Positions 1 through 7,961 of a stretch of 64,000 bases of DNA are shown in pieces; position 1 is the stretch's first letter; every line of letters starts with the position of its first letter. This stretch comes from Corynebacterium efficiens YS-314 (GTDB lineage Bacteria; Actinomycetota; Actinomycetes; Mycobacteriales; Mycobacteriaceae): positions 868,001 to 932,000 of the forward strand of contig NC_004369.1 in NCBI RefSeq assembly GCF_000011305.1, in the 5' to 3' direction. The translations under genes were made by a program, and so were the position numbers. The notes beneath the pieces were generated by a model. That model did not search any database and was not told the DNA's origin. It saw only the letters and a list, made by a program, of their open reading frames with translations.

Positions 1-14
1 TTGCTCATGGGAAC

Positions 15-881
15 CTATCCTAGTTCGCCGAGGAGATCGGCGACCTCGGATACCGCCTGAACGTTGCCCGCCACGCACCATTCGACGCCGCCGGCGGTCA
101 CCTTGATCGCCGCGCCGCCGACACCCTCGACGAGTGCGCGGCCGGGCAGCCAGTCCCAGTCGGCGACGGTGTGCTGCATCCACACCCCGCTGGTGCCATC
201 GGCCACGCCACCGAGATCAACGGAGCCGGCACCGAGCATGCGCAGGGCGGCCGCACGGGTGGCCACCGCCTGCCAGGCGGCGCTGACCTGCGGGTCCGCC
301 AGCCAGGTGGGGTGGATGTAGGTGGCCAGGGCGGTGCGGGAGAGGGGTTCGTCGACAAGCATGGAAAGCTCGACCCCGTCGCGGGTGGTGCGGATCCCGG
401 GCCCGCCGAACCACGTGTAACCCATCGCGGGGCGGTGCACCGCGCCGAACCGCAGCCGCTCCGGGCTGGCCGGATCACCCTCGACGAGGGCGAGCGCGCT
501 GCACCAGTAATCCGAGCCGCGGGTGAAGTTGTAGGTGCCGTCGACCGGGTCGACCACCCAGAAACGACCGCTTTGCGACGCCCGGTTGGCACCCTCCTCA
601 CCCACGACACCGTCCTCGGGGCGCAGCGCCTCCAACGCGCCAGCGACAAACGCCTCGGCGGCATGGTCGGCGTCGGTGACCACATCGGAGACCGAGGTCT
701 TGTAATCGGTGCTCAGACCATTTTCCCGCATGCGCCAGGCCAGACGGCCGGCGTTGTAGACGAGGGCCTGCGCCAGGTGCTCATCGGAGTCCTGGTCGTG
801 CGCGATGACGAAGGTCTTGGTGATCGTGGCGATCATGTCATCGAGGGTGGCGGCGGGATGCGACTGCTCAGTATTACTCAT
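15..881 (-). CDS. Inositol monophosphatase-family phosphatase
   Basis: A Mg-dependent phosphatase of the IMPase/FBPase fold, 288 aa. The metal-binding motif WVVDPVDGT lies mid-protein after an EEG stretch, and a C-terminal [16 protein letters not shown] segment matches the second family motif. I start it at the ATG at 881 (MSNTEQ); a longer in-frame reading to 947 would run into the prfB promoter. It is divergent from prfB. In C. glutamicum this neighbourhood holds two family members, one being histidinol-phosphatase HisN, so the substrate (inositol phosphate or histidinol phosphate) cannot be settled from sequence alone. Confidence 0.85.
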   Translation of the reverse strand: MSNTEQSHPAATLDDMIATITKTFVIAHDQDSDEHLAQALVYNAGRLAWRMRENGLSTDYKTSVSDVVTDADHAAEAFVAGALEALRPEDGVVGEEGANRASQSGRFWVVDPVDGTYNFTRGSDYWCSALALVEGDPASPERLRFGAVHRPAMGYTWFGGPGIRTTRDGVELSMLVDEPLSRTALATYIHPTWLADPQVSAAWQAVATRAAALRMLGAGSVDLGGVADGTSGVWMQHTVADWDWLPGRALVEGVGGAAIKVTAGGVEWCVAGNVQAVSEVADLLGELG

Positions 882-941
882 GTGCTCCATTGTGCATGGT
901 GGCTGCACGGGTTGCTGTCTTTGGGTGGGTGCAGCACCAGG

Positions 942-947
942 TAACAT
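942..947 (+). promoter_or_regulatory. Possible -10 element of prfB
   Basis: TAACAT sits 8 nt before the prfB ATG at 956, with TTGGGT about 15 nt further upstream. With so short a leader the mRNA would be nearly leaderless, which is common in corynebacteria. Spacing is not ideal. Confidence 0.35.
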
Positions 948-955
948 GGTTGACC

Positions 956-2059
956 ATGCGTCCCGAAATCTCTGCAGAACTTTCCGAGCTCGACAGCACC
1001 CTCACCACCATTGAGAAGATCCTCAATCCCGAGGAGCTGTCCGACCGTGTTCGCGAGCTGGAGGCCCAGGCCGCCGATCCGGGGCTGTGGGACAACCCCG
1101 ACCACGCCCAGCAGGTCACCTCCGAGCTTTCCCACGTGCAGGCGGAACTGCGCAAGGTCACCGAACTGCGCCAGCGTCTGGATGATCTGCCGATCATGTA
1201 TGAACTGGCCGAGGAGGAGGGCGATGACACCTCCCTGGTGGATGAGGAACTGGCGGACCTGCGCACCGGCGTCGAGGCCCTTGAGGTCAAGACCATGCTG
1301 TCCGGTGAATACGATGCCCGCGAGGCCGTGATCAACATCCGCTCCGGCGCCGGTGGTGTGGACGCCGCCGACTGGGCCGAGATGCTCATGCGCATGTACA
1401 TCCGCTGGGCGGAGAAGCACGGCCACAAGGTGGATGTCTATGACATCTCCTACGCAGAGGAGGCCGGCATCAAGTCGGCGACCTTCGTGGTCCACGGTGA
1501 CTATATGTATGGCCAGCTCTCCGTGGAGCAGGGGGCCCACCGCCTGGTGCGCATCAGTCCCTTCGACAACCAGGGCCGCCGCCAGACCTCGTTCGCCGAG
1601 GTGGAGGTGCTGCCCGTGGTGGAGCAGGTCGACTCCATCGACATCCCCGATTCGGAGGTCCGCGTGGATGTCTACCGCTCCTCCGGTCCCGGTGGCCAGT
1701 CCGTCAACACCACCGACTCCGCGGTCCGCCTGACCCACATCCCGACCGGCATCGTCGTGACCTGTCAGAATGAGAAATCCCAGATCCAGAACAAGGCCTC
1801 TGCCATGCGGGTGCTCCAGGCGAAACTGCTGGAGAAGAAGCGCCAGGAGGAACGCGCCGAGATGGACGCCCTGGGTGCCGGCGGCAACGCCTCCTGGGGT
1901 AACCAGATGCGCTCCTATGTCCTGCACCCGTACCAGATGGTGAAGGATCTGCGCACCAACTACGAGGTCAATGATCCCTCCAAGGTGCTCGACGGTGACA
2001 TCGACGGTCTGCTGGAGGCCGGCATCCGCTGGCGGATGGCTCAGCAGCAGGAGAGCTAG
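956..2059 (+). CDS. prfB: Peptide chain release factor 2
   Basis: RF2 releases nascent peptides at UGA and UAA codons in the ribosomal A site. The 367-aa protein has the stop-codon recognition tripeptide SPF at residues 201-203 and the catalytic GGQ at 246-248 ([10 protein letters not shown]), both at the spacing usual for RF2. Start is the ATG at 956 (MRPEIS); upstream in-frame codons reach into the divergent gene's promoter. The frame is continuous, with no in-frame UGA near codon 26, so the autoregulatory programmed frameshift known from many bacterial prfB genes is absent. It lies directly upstream of ftsEX. Confidence 0.97.
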   Translation: MRPEISAELSELDSTLTTIEKILNPEELSDRVRELEAQAADPGLWDNPDHAQQVTSELSHVQAELRKVTELRQRLDDLPIMYELAEEEGDDTSLVDEELADLRTGVEALEVKTMLSGEYDAREAVINIRSGAGGVDAADWAEMLMRMYIRWAEKHGHKVDVYDISYAEEAGIKSATFVVHGDYMYGQLSVEQGAHRLVRISPFDNQGRRQTSFAEVEVLPVVEQVDSIDIPDSEVRVDVYRSSGPGGQSVNTTDSAVRLTHIPTGIVVTCQNEKSQIQNKASAMRVLQAKLLEKKRQEERAEMDALGAGGNASWGNQMRSYVLHPYQMVKDLRTNYEVNDPSKVLDGDIDGLLEAGIRWRMAQQQES

Positions 2060-2134
2060 CTGCAGGTTCCTACCAATACCCGGACAATATGGTCGGAACC
2101 GCCGAAGTCGTTTCACCCGGCATGCGGGGTTGGC

Positions 2135-2140
2135 TAGAGT
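2135..2140 (+). promoter_or_regulatory. Possible -10 for leaderless ftsE transcript
   Basis: TAGAGT ends 7 nt before the ftsE GTG, with TTTCAC about 18 nt upstream of it. No Shine-Dalgarno sequence precedes the GTG, so transcription may start at the start codon. This is inferred from spacing only. Confidence 0.35.
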
Positions 2141-2147
2141 GTGACGG

Positions 2148-2837
2148 GTGATCACGTTTGAGAATGTCACCAAGAGTTACAAGACATCGACGCGCCCGGC
2201 GCTGGATGATGTGTCCCTGACCATCGACAAGGGTGAGTTCGTCTTCCTCATCGGCCCTTCGGGCTCCGGCAAGTCCACCTTCCTGCGGCTGCTGACCCGG
2301 GAGGAGAACGTGACCTCGGGTGATATCCACCTCTCTGATTTCCACGTGAACAAACTCAAAGGTGCGCAGGTGAATAAACTACGCCAGCGCATCGGCTACG
2401 TCTTCCAGGATTTCCGCCTGCTGAAGAACAAGAATGTCTATGACAATGTGGCCTTCGCGCTCGAGGTGATCGGTAAGAAGAAGGACAAGATCTCCGAACT
2501 GGTGCCGGAGACCCTGGAGATGGTTGGACTGGCTGGCAAGGCCAACCGCATGCCCAATGAACTCTCCGGTGGTGAGCAGCAGCGGGTGGCCATCGCGCGC
2601 GCGTTCGTCAACCGGCCGCTGGTGCTGCTTGCCGACGAACCCACCGGCAACCTCGACCCCGACACCTCAGATGAGGTGATGATCCTGCTCAACCGGATCA
2701 ACCGTCTGGGCACCACCGTGGTCATGTCCACCCACAACGCCCGCACCGTCGATGACATGCGTCGCCGCGTGGTGGAGCTGCGGCTGGGCAAACTGGTCCG
2801 CGATGACGCCCACGGCGTCTACGGCGAGATGCGCTAG
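2148..2837 (+). CDS. ftsE: Cell division ATP-binding protein FtsE
   Basis: ABC-type ATPase that pairs with FtsX at the septal membrane and, in the family, transmits ATP hydrolysis to peptidoglycan hydrolases. The 229 aa contain Walker [10 protein letters not shown] (36-44), signature LSGGEQQR (139-146) and Walker B VLLADEP (about 158-164), followed by the switch histidine in MSTHNA. Length is typical. The GTG start at 2148 has no clear ribosome-binding site and may be read from a leaderless message. ftsX follows after 15 nt, forming a two-gene unit. Confidence 0.96.
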   Translation: MITFENVTKSYKTSTRPALDDVSLTIDKGEFVFLIGPSGSGKSTFLRLLTREENVTSGDIHLSDFHVNKLKGAQVNKLRQRIGYVFQDFRLLKNKNVYDNVAFALEVIGKKKDKISELVPETLEMVGLAGKANRMPNELSGGEQQRVAIARAFVNRPLVLLADEPTGNLDPDTSDEVMILLNRINRLGTTVVMSTHNARTVDDMRRRVVELRLGKLVRDDAHGVYGEMR

Positions 2838-2852
2838 GGGAGTAAGCACACC

Positions 2853-3755
2853 ATGTCTGTTACCTATGTTCTCCGTGAATCCCTGCGCGGGATGGCCCGC
2901 AATCTCACCATGACGCTCGCCCTGGTGATCACCACCTCCATCTCCCTGGCGCTGCTGGCCACCGGTTTCCTGGTGGCCAACATGACCGAGCGCACCAAGG
3001 ACATCTACCTCGACCGCGTGGAGGTGATGATCCAGTTGGATGAGGACACCTCCGCCAATGATCCCGACTGCGTGGAGGAGGCCTGCGCTGAGGTCCGCTC
3101 CGAACTCGAGGCGCTCGACGGGATCGACTCCATCACCTACCGCTCCCGGGAGCAGTCCTATGAGCGTTTCGTGGAGGTCTTCGAATACACCGATCCGGTG
3201 CTGGTGGCCGAAACCTCACCGGATGCCCTGCCGGCGGCCTTCCATGTGCGACTGGCGGATCCCCTGGCGGTGGACATCCTCGACCCCGTCCGCGAGCTCC
3301 CCCAGGTTGCAGCCGTGATCGACCAGGTCGATGATCTCCGCGGTGCCACCGACAACCTTGACTCCATCCGCAATGCCACCTTCCTCGTCGCCGCGGTGCA
3401 GATCCTCGCCTCCACCTTCCTCATCGCGAACATGGTGCAGATCGCCGCCTATTCCCGCCGGGAGGAAACGGAGATCATGCGTATCGTCGGTGCCTCCCGC
3501 TGGTACTCCGAGGCTCCCTTTGTCCTGGAGGCGGTGCTGTCCACGTTGATCGGTGCGGTGCTGGCGGTTGTCGGGCTGTTCCTGGGCAAGGAACTGGTCA
3601 TCGACAAGGCGCTGCGTGGACTCTATGAATCCCAGCTGATCGCCCCGATCACCAACGCCGATATCTGGACGGTGGCGCCGGTTGTCTCTGTCATCGGTGT
3701 GGTGGTGGCCGGCCTGATCGCGCAGCTGACGTTGCGGTTCTACGTACGTAAATAA
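2853..3755 (+). CDS. ftsX: Cell division membrane protein FtsX
   Basis: Membrane partner of FtsE, 300 aa. One N-terminal transmembrane segment (about 21-43) is followed by an extracellular domain to about 165, then three C-terminal segments (about 170-190, 220-243, 270-295), the standard FtsX topology. The extracellular part holds an acidic stretch with two cysteines (DCVEEAC) that could form a disulfide. GGGGAG precedes the ATG. The basic loop after the second segment (SRREETEIMRIVGAS) is the conserved family motif facing FtsE. Confidence 0.95.
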   Translation: MSVTYVLRESLRGMARNLTMTLALVITTSISLALLATGFLVANMTERTKDIYLDRVEVMIQLDEDTSANDPDCVEEACAEVRSELEALDGIDSITYRSREQSYERFVEVFEYTDPVLVAETSPDALPAAFHVRLADPLAVDILDPVRELPQVAAVIDQVDDLRGATDNLDSIRNATFLVAAVQILASTFLIANMVQIAAYSRREETEIMRIVGASRWYSEAPFVLEAVLSTLIGAVLAVVGLFLGKELVIDKALRGLYESQLIAPITNADIWTVAPVVSVIGVVVAGLIAQLTLRFYVRK

Positions 3756-3776
3756 CCCCGCCACCCGGCCCTGCCG

Positions 3777-3782
3777 TACACT
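3777..3782 (+). promoter_or_regulatory. Possible smpB -10 element
   Basis: TACACT lies 9 nt upstream of the smpB ATG in the 36-nt ftsX-smpB gap. It could give smpB its own start; no matching -35 box is obvious. Confidence 0.25.
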
Positions 3783-3791
3783 GATAAGGCT

Positions 3792-4286
3792 ATGGCCAAG
3801 AAAAAGAAGAAAGTTGATGAGAACAACCAGGTTCTCGCGACTAACCGCAAGGCCCGCCATGACTACCAGATCCTCGATACCTGGGAGGCGGGCGTGGTGC
3901 TGCTGGGCACCGAGATCAAATCCCTGCGCGAGGGCAAGGCATCCCTCGTGGATGCCTTCGCCGTCATCGACAACGGTGAAGTCTGGCTCCACAACCTGCA
4001 CATCCCGACCTATTCGATGGGCAGTTGGACCAACCACAGTCCCAAGCGCACCCGCAAACTCCTCCTGCACCGCCGGGAGATCGACTCCCTGATGGGCAAG
4101 GTCCGCGACGGCAACCGCACCCTCGTGCCGCTGAAGCTGTACCTGGTCAACGGCCGGGTCAAGCTGGAACTGGGGCTGGCGCAGGGTAAACAGGACTACG
4201 ACAAGCGCCAGGACATCAAGCGTCGCACCGAGGAACGCGAGGTCACCCGCGAACTCGGCCGCCGCATCAAGGGCATCAACGCCTGA
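3792..4286 (+). CDS. smpB: SsrA-binding protein SmpB
   Basis: Binds tmRNA and places it in the A site of stalled ribosomes for trans-translation. 164 aa, with a lysine-rich N-terminus, the core containing LLGTEIKSLREGKASL, and a basic C-terminal tail (RTEEREVTRELGRRIKGIN) that mimics an mRNA codon in the decoding centre. Its partner ssrA lies about 420 nt downstream on the same strand, separated by one small gene. The stop overlaps the next start by one base. Confidence 0.97.
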   Translation: MAKKKKKVDENNQVLATNRKARHDYQILDTWEAGVVLLGTEIKSLREGKASLVDAFAVIDNGEVWLHNLHIPTYSMGSWTNHSPKRTRKLLLHRREIDSLMGKVRDGNRTLVPLKLYLVNGRVKLELGLAQGKQDYDKRQDIKRRTEEREVTRELGRRIKGINA

Positions 4287-4645
4287 TGGACATCCACATC
4301 GCGAAGGTCCACGACGTGCTGGCAGGGGAGCAGACCCACGGCACAACGATCCTGGTGGACCGGTTGTGGCCCCGTGGTGTGAGCAAAGACGACCTCCAGC
4401 CCGATCTCTGGCTGAAGGAGGTGGCTCCGTCGACCGAGCTGCGGCGGTGGTTCGGCCACGACCCAGCGCGTTTTGACGAGTTCGCGCGCCGCTACCGGGC
4501 TGAGCTGGGCGGGGCGCGCGTCGATAAGCTTATCGACGCAGCAACCCCCGGCCCCATCACCCTCCTCTACGCCGCCAAAGACCGGCAACACAACCACGCC
4601 GTGGTTCTACGTGACTGGCTTATTGAAACATGCTTGCCAAAATAG
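4286..4645 (+). CDS. DUF488 family protein
   Basis: 119-aa protein of the DUF488 family, recognised by ILVDRLWPRGVSK near residue 25 and the W-L-K-E-V-A-P-S block that follows. Function is unknown in the literature I can recall. The ATG overlaps the smpB stop (TGATG), so the two are translationally coupled. The tmRNA gene starts 63 nt after its stop. Confidence 0.85.
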   Translation: MDIHIAKVHDVLAGEQTHGTTILVDRLWPRGVSKDDLQPDLWLKEVAPSTELRRWFGHDPARFDEFARRYRAELGGARVDKLIDAATPGPITLLYAAKDRQHNHAVVLRDWLIETCLPK

Positions 4646-4708
4646 GGGAGTGTGCAGTAGAGTGGACCTTCCTGCGGGACTCGCACGAGCCCACCGCAGG
4701 CAACCAAC

Positions 4709-5081
4709 GGGGCTGACATGGTTTCGACTACGTTGATTGAGCCAGGGGAAGCGTGCCGGTGAAGGCTGGAGACCACCGTGAGCGTCGCAGCAAACCAATA
4801 AGCGCCGAGAAGACTCAGCGCGACTACGCCCTCGCTGCCTAAGTAGCGACCGCGTGTCTGTCAGCCCGGGGATGTCCCTGCCCCGGATGCTGGCATCGAC
4901 TAAGGGACTTGCTATCCAACCGCGTCAGCGGGGTTGGATGGGACTTCTACCGCTGACTGGGCCCATCATCCGGATGTGTTCGTCCTAGCCGGAGGGCCAA
5001 GCAGAGATCGCTGCACGAACTGCGCACGGAGAAGCCCTGGCAAAGTAGCGTAGGACCCGGGTTCAATTCCCGGCAGCTCCA
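4709..5081 (+). ncRNA. ssrA: Transfer-messenger RNA (SsrA)
   Basis: Rescues stalled ribosomes with SmpB and tags the incomplete protein for proteolysis. The 5' end GGGGCTG (4709-4715) pairs with CAGCTCC (5074-5080) as acceptor stem; the T-arm with TTCAATT is at 5056-5073; the 3' discriminator is 5081. The terminal CCA is not encoded. The 3' part (5060-5082) is the prophage attL core, and the tRNA-like domain is preserved after integration. Length is about 373 nt. Confidence 0.95.
4804..4842 (+). other. tmRNA tag-peptide reading frame
   Basis: Resume codon GCC at 4804 opens AEKTQRDYALAA followed by TAA. The ALAA end is the protease recognition signal. The C. glutamicum tag, as I recall it, is AEKSQRDYALAA, so this tag differs at one residue. 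Confidence 0.92.
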
Positions 5082-5082
5082 C
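5060..5082 (+). other. attL core in tmRNA 3' end
   Basis: A 23-bp segment of the tmRNA T-arm and acceptor stem that recurs exactly at 45414-45436. Left of it is intact tmRNA, right of it prophage DNA. It defines the left prophage end. The 3' end of tmRNA is a classic tyrosine-integrase target. Confidence 0.93.
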
Positions 5083-5091
5083 GAAGCGAAT

Positions 5092-5130
5092 GAAGCCCCA
5101 CGTCACTTGACGTGGGGCTTCTTCGTTTTT
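5092..5130 (+). terminator. Prophage-supplied terminator for ssrA
   Basis: Perfect 14-bp stem (5092-5105 with 5108-5121) with a 2-nt loop, then a T-run. It lies inside the prophage just past the att core and replaces the native terminator now at 45448-45480. Confidence 0.88.
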
Positions 5131-5196
5131 GGGTCCTGACCTGCGCTAAGTGCTAGTGTGCAGTTGCGGGCACTTGCGGGAAAGTGGCCGAGTTCG

Positions 5197-5255
5197 TTAG
5201 TCACGAATTAGTCATACCGTCCCGATTAGTCACGTATTAGTCATGAACAGTCACG
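5197..5255 (+). repeat. Arm-type integrase sites, left end
   Basis: Four copies of TTAGTCA(C/T) at 5197, 5208, 5226 and 5237, plus a shorter AGTCACG at 5249. The copy at 5237-5248 (TTAGTCATGAAC) is identical to 45362-45373 at the right end. Position between core and int, and presence at both ends, suggest integrase arm-binding sites. Confidence 0.65.
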
Positions 5256-5271
5256 GAAAGAAGGCCTCGGG

Positions 5272-6537
5272 ATGGCACGGAAGAAACGCGGATTCGGCAC
5301 CGTCGACCAGCTGCCCTCTGGCAAATGGCGCGCCCGCTACACCGGCCCCGATGGCCAACAGCATAAGGGCCCCCAGACCTGGTTCGATGAGGGCGACGCA
5401 CTGTCCTGGATCCGTGATGAGCAAAAGCTCATCGAGTTCGACGAGTGGAGCCCACCCGCTACCCGCATGACCCGCCGAGAAGACCTTGCACGCACCGTCG
5501 GCTCCTGGATCCTCGAATGGCTCGACCTCCGCTCCCGCGGCACCAACCCACTCGCACAATCCACCCTCGATGACTACCGGCGCACCCTCGACGCCCGTGT
5601 CCTCAAAGTCACCGGCAGAGCCGCCCGCCTCCGTGACATCCCCCTGCTCAAGGTCACGCGCCGAGATGTGGCCACATGGTGGGATGACATCAACCGGCAG
5701 TTCGACAGTCCGCCTTACAACCGCAACGCCTACGCCCGCCTCCGCACAGCCATCCAGGCCGCCGTTGACCGCGACATCATCCCCGGCAACGTCGTCTCCG
5801 TCCCCGACGCCAAGAGCCGCCCGAAGCCCAAGCGCAAGCAACTCCCGGACGGCGAGATCATGCAAGCCATTGTCGACCAGCTCGACCACACTGTTCCCCG
5901 CGTCGACGGCCGCCACAAACTCATCGCCATCCTCACCTTCTTCCACGGCATGCGCATCGGCGAAGCCCTCGGCCTACGCAGAGAGCACATCATCGACACC
6001 GGTGACACCATCTCCATCCGTGTTACCGGCAACGCCTACCGTCGCCCAGGCAAAGGCATGGCCCTCAAAGACACCGCCAAAACCGACGCCGGCACCCGCA
6101 CCGTCCCCGTGTTCCCACACTTCCACAACGATCTCCGCTACCACCTCGATCACTTCACCCCACCACACCCCACCGCCCAACTCTTCCTCTCCGCCCACGG
6201 CCAACTCATCCTCGACACCAGCTACCGCAGCATCCTCCACCGCGCCAAGATCCGCGCCGGGATGGAGGATGTCGAGATCACCCCGCATTACGGACGGGTG
6301 TGGTTGATTACGACACTCGCAGAGCTTGGGATGGTTCCGCCGGCTATCGGTGAGATCCTTGGCCAGGTTGATTTGAAGACCATCACGGAGATCTACATGC
6401 GATCGACGGAAGCCAAGCGCAATGAGATTCTTGGCCAGGTGAATGCTGCGCTCACATCATCGCCGGTAGAGGTGGGGGACCTGGATAAGAAGCGTGCCGA
6501 GAAGAGAAAAACCAGCAGCGGGGAGGCTGCCGGATAA
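5272..6537 (+). CDS. int: Prophage tyrosine integrase
   Basis: Site-specific recombinase catalysing integration and excision at the tmRNA site. 421 aa: an N-terminal AP2-like arm-binding region (RGFGTVDQLPSGKWRARYTG), a SAM-like core-binding domain (about 70-180) and a C-terminal catalytic domain. Catalytic residues visible are Arg228 (HGMRIGEAL), the H-x-x-R pair His339/Arg342 and Tyr375 (ITEIYMRS). The usual second His before the Tyr helix is Gln365 (ILGQVD), and the H-x-x-R context HYGRVWL is atypical. It lies 190 bp from attL, reading inward. Confidence 0.93.
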   Translation: MARKKRGFGTVDQLPSGKWRARYTGPDGQQHKGPQTWFDEGDALSWIRDEQKLIEFDEWSPPATRMTRREDLARTVGSWILEWLDLRSRGTNPLAQSTLDDYRRTLDARVLKVTGRAARLRDIPLLKVTRRDVATWWDDINRQFDSPPYNRNAYARLRTAIQAAVDRDIIPGNVVSVPDAKSRPKPKRKQLPDGEIMQAIVDQLDHTVPRVDGRHKLIAILTFFHGMRIGEALGLRREHIIDTGDTISIRVTGNAYRRPGKGMALKDTAKTDAGTRTVPVFPHFHNDLRYHLDHFTPPHPTAQLFLSAHGQLILDTSYRSILHRAKIRAGMEDVEITPHYGRVWLITTLAELGMVPPAIGEILGQVDLKTITEIYMRSTEAKRNEILGQVNAALTSSPVEVGDLDKKRAEKRKTSSGEAAG

Positions 6538-6546
6538 GTTCAGGAT

Positions 6547-6999
6547 TTATTTGGGGAGAGCGACCTTTTGGTTATCGGAGAGGCGATGAGCAGAGATTGT
6601 TTGTCCGGCCCCATGAGGAGTCAGCTTGACGTGAAAGCGTAGGGGGTCTGAGGCGTTCTCGATTAGATCGACGATGTGGGGGATGGCGATGCTATAGGAG
6701 GCAACCACGACGGCAAGTGATCGGGGACCACGCGCGGCGGGTTCTTTATGCCCGATCCACGATAGGCCCGATTCCTTGAGGGCTTGCAGTTCGTCGTCTC
6801 GTTTTAGTTGCGCTCGGTCTCGGGTGATAAAGGCATCGAAACCTTCGCCGGGAAGTTTAGCAAAGAGCTCAATGTCACTATCGTTGCGTAATCCTAGTGA
6901 ACGGACATGAACAAATTCATGGGTGGGGAAGAGCAGATCCCAGGAGTTGCTAAGGGCGGGGGATTCGTTAGCGTCGATGGCGAACTTCAAGCGACCCAC
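6547..6999 (-). CDS. PIN-like toxin (DUF5615/VapC45-type)
   Basis: 150-aa protein with PIN-like acidic positions: FAIDANES at residues 6-13, DIELFAK in the middle and FDAFITRDRAQL around 75-86. PIN-like proteins of this group are predicted metal-dependent RNases and pair with DUF433 antitoxins. Its start overlaps the end of the upstream antitoxin gene by 13 nt, antitoxin first, which is the usual order and implies translational coupling. It sits in the lysogeny block beside int, where addiction modules stabilise prophages. Family assignment is by resemblance; nuclease activity is inferred. Confidence 0.7.
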   Translation of the reverse strand: MGRLKFAIDANESPALSNSWDLLFPTHEFVHVRSLGLRNDSDIELFAKLPGEGFDAFITRDRAQLKRDDELQALKESGLSWIGHKEPAARGPRSLAVVVASYSIAIPHIVDLIENASDPLRFHVKLTPHGAGQTISAHRLSDNQKVALPK

Positions 7000-7622
7000 C
7001 CCTCGCCGCGTTCAACCTGGTGGTAGAAATCCAGGGCGTCTTTGGCATCAGCAGCAGTGACGTCGGGGAAGTAGAGTTCGACGTCTTTGGGCCTGACTTC
7101 ACCGTCGTAAATGAGATTCGCGATGGTGTCGTAGGCTACGCGCGTTCCTCGGATGGTAGGGAAACCGCCGAGTTTCCCTTCATTGACTTCGAGCCGCTTG
7201 CGGGGATGGAGAAGGTCTACGACGTCTCCCTTGTTGGAGGGATGGCGGAAACCCTTGAGAACATCGTCGAGGTTGGTGATGATTTTCTGGCCGCGTTCGC
7301 GCAGCAGGTCGGTCGCGTTTTTCCCATCATCTTCGACGAGGAACACCGAGGTGCCGTCGCTGGTCAGCGTGTAGGTCGAAGGGTGTTCGGTGAGACTGAG
7401 TTCACGGAGGTTGGTCAGCGCTTTCCTGATGGCCTGCAGGGAGTGATCAGACCTCAGCTTGATGAAGGTTCGGAGCGCGACGATGTCTCTGAACGACCAG
7501 AGGAAGCCTTCAATCCGGTCGGTACTGATTTCGGGGCTAAGCAATCCCTTTTTGTTCCAACTGTAGAGCTGATGTTTTGTGGCACCGGAGAGCGCGACGG
7601 TGAGTTCAATTGGAAAAGCCAT
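6987..7622 (-). CDS. MerR-HTH / DUF433 antitoxin
   Basis: 211 aa. The N-terminal about 75 residues resemble a MerR helix-turn-helix (ALSGATKHQLYSWNKKGLL). The C-terminal part is a DUF433 domain (FPTIRGTRVAYDTIANLI ... FPDVTAADAKDALDFY), as in VapB45-like antitoxins. The ATG at 7622 is chosen because AGGAGGTG (7629-7636 on the complement) lies 6 nt upstream; a GTG at 7631 would lie inside that site. A perfect palindrome at 7636-7657 abuts the ribosome-binding site, fitting autoregulation by the HTH domain. Confidence 0.75.
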   Translation of the reverse strand: MAFPIELTVALSGATKHQLYSWNKKGLLSPEISTDRIEGFLWSFRDIVALRTFIKLRSDHSLQAIRKALTNLRELSLTEHPSTYTLTSDGTSVFLVEDDGKNATDLLRERGQKIITNLDDVLKGFRHPSNKGDVVDLLHPRKRLEVNEGKLGGFPTIRGTRVAYDTIANLIYDGEVRPKDVELYFPDVTAADAKDALDFYHQVERGEGWVA

Positions 7623-7635
7623 GTGGTTCACCTCC

Positions 7636-7657
7636 TAATGGTGGCCTACCACCATTA
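7636..7657. promoter_or_regulatory. Palindromic operator of toxin-antitoxin pair
   Basis: Perfect 9-bp inverted repeat TAATGGTGG / CCACCATTA with a 4-nt spacer, immediately upstream of and touching the antitoxin ribosome-binding site. Likely bound by the MerR-type domain. Confidence 0.65.
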
Positions 7658-7773
7658 TTCAGGGTCGGCCGTCCACACGTCCAGACCCTGGGCGTGTTGA
7701 TGTAATTACGTTGCTAGTACTTTACCGCAATGATGGGCGGTTGCGGGCACTTTCGGGTAGTTGCGGGGGCCGA

Positions 7774-7953
7774 CTATTGGTTGGGCGACATGGTCTCTAA
7801 CCTGATCTCACTGAGTTCGCAGCCGAGGATGGCCACGGCCAGGTGCTTGAGACGCTCGGGTGTCAGAGGCATCTGTAGCTCTCCCAGGATCTGGGTGGCG
7901 ATGTCAACCTCGTCGCCGATGAAAGCGTGATCAGGGGTCCTCAAGATCATCAC
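7774..7953 (-). CDS. Small hypothetical protein in prophage lysogeny block
   Basis: About 59 aa beginning VMILRTPDHAFIGDEV; no recognised domain. A GGAGG (7965-7969 on the complement) lies about 11 nt before the GTG at 7953, and the gene starts 8 nt past the stop of the membrane protein gene at 7962, so the two probably form an operon. The exact start (TTG 7971, GTG 7953 or ATG 7950) is uncertain. The C-terminus MSPNQ is the only tail feature. Confidence 0.5.
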   Translation of the reverse strand: MMILRTPDHAFIGDEVDIATQILGELQMPLTPERLKHLAVAILGCELSEIRLETMSPNQ

Positions 7954-7961
7954 GGATGTCT

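Noticed and set aside
171-944. Long plus-strand frame opposite the phosphatase gene
   Set aside because: Shadow of the minus-strand gene with clear IMPase motifs; composition is GC-driven (Gly/Val/Arg-rich).
878-2173. 431-aa minus-strand frame over prfB
   Set aside because: His/Leu/Gly-rich antisense shadow of a certain gene.
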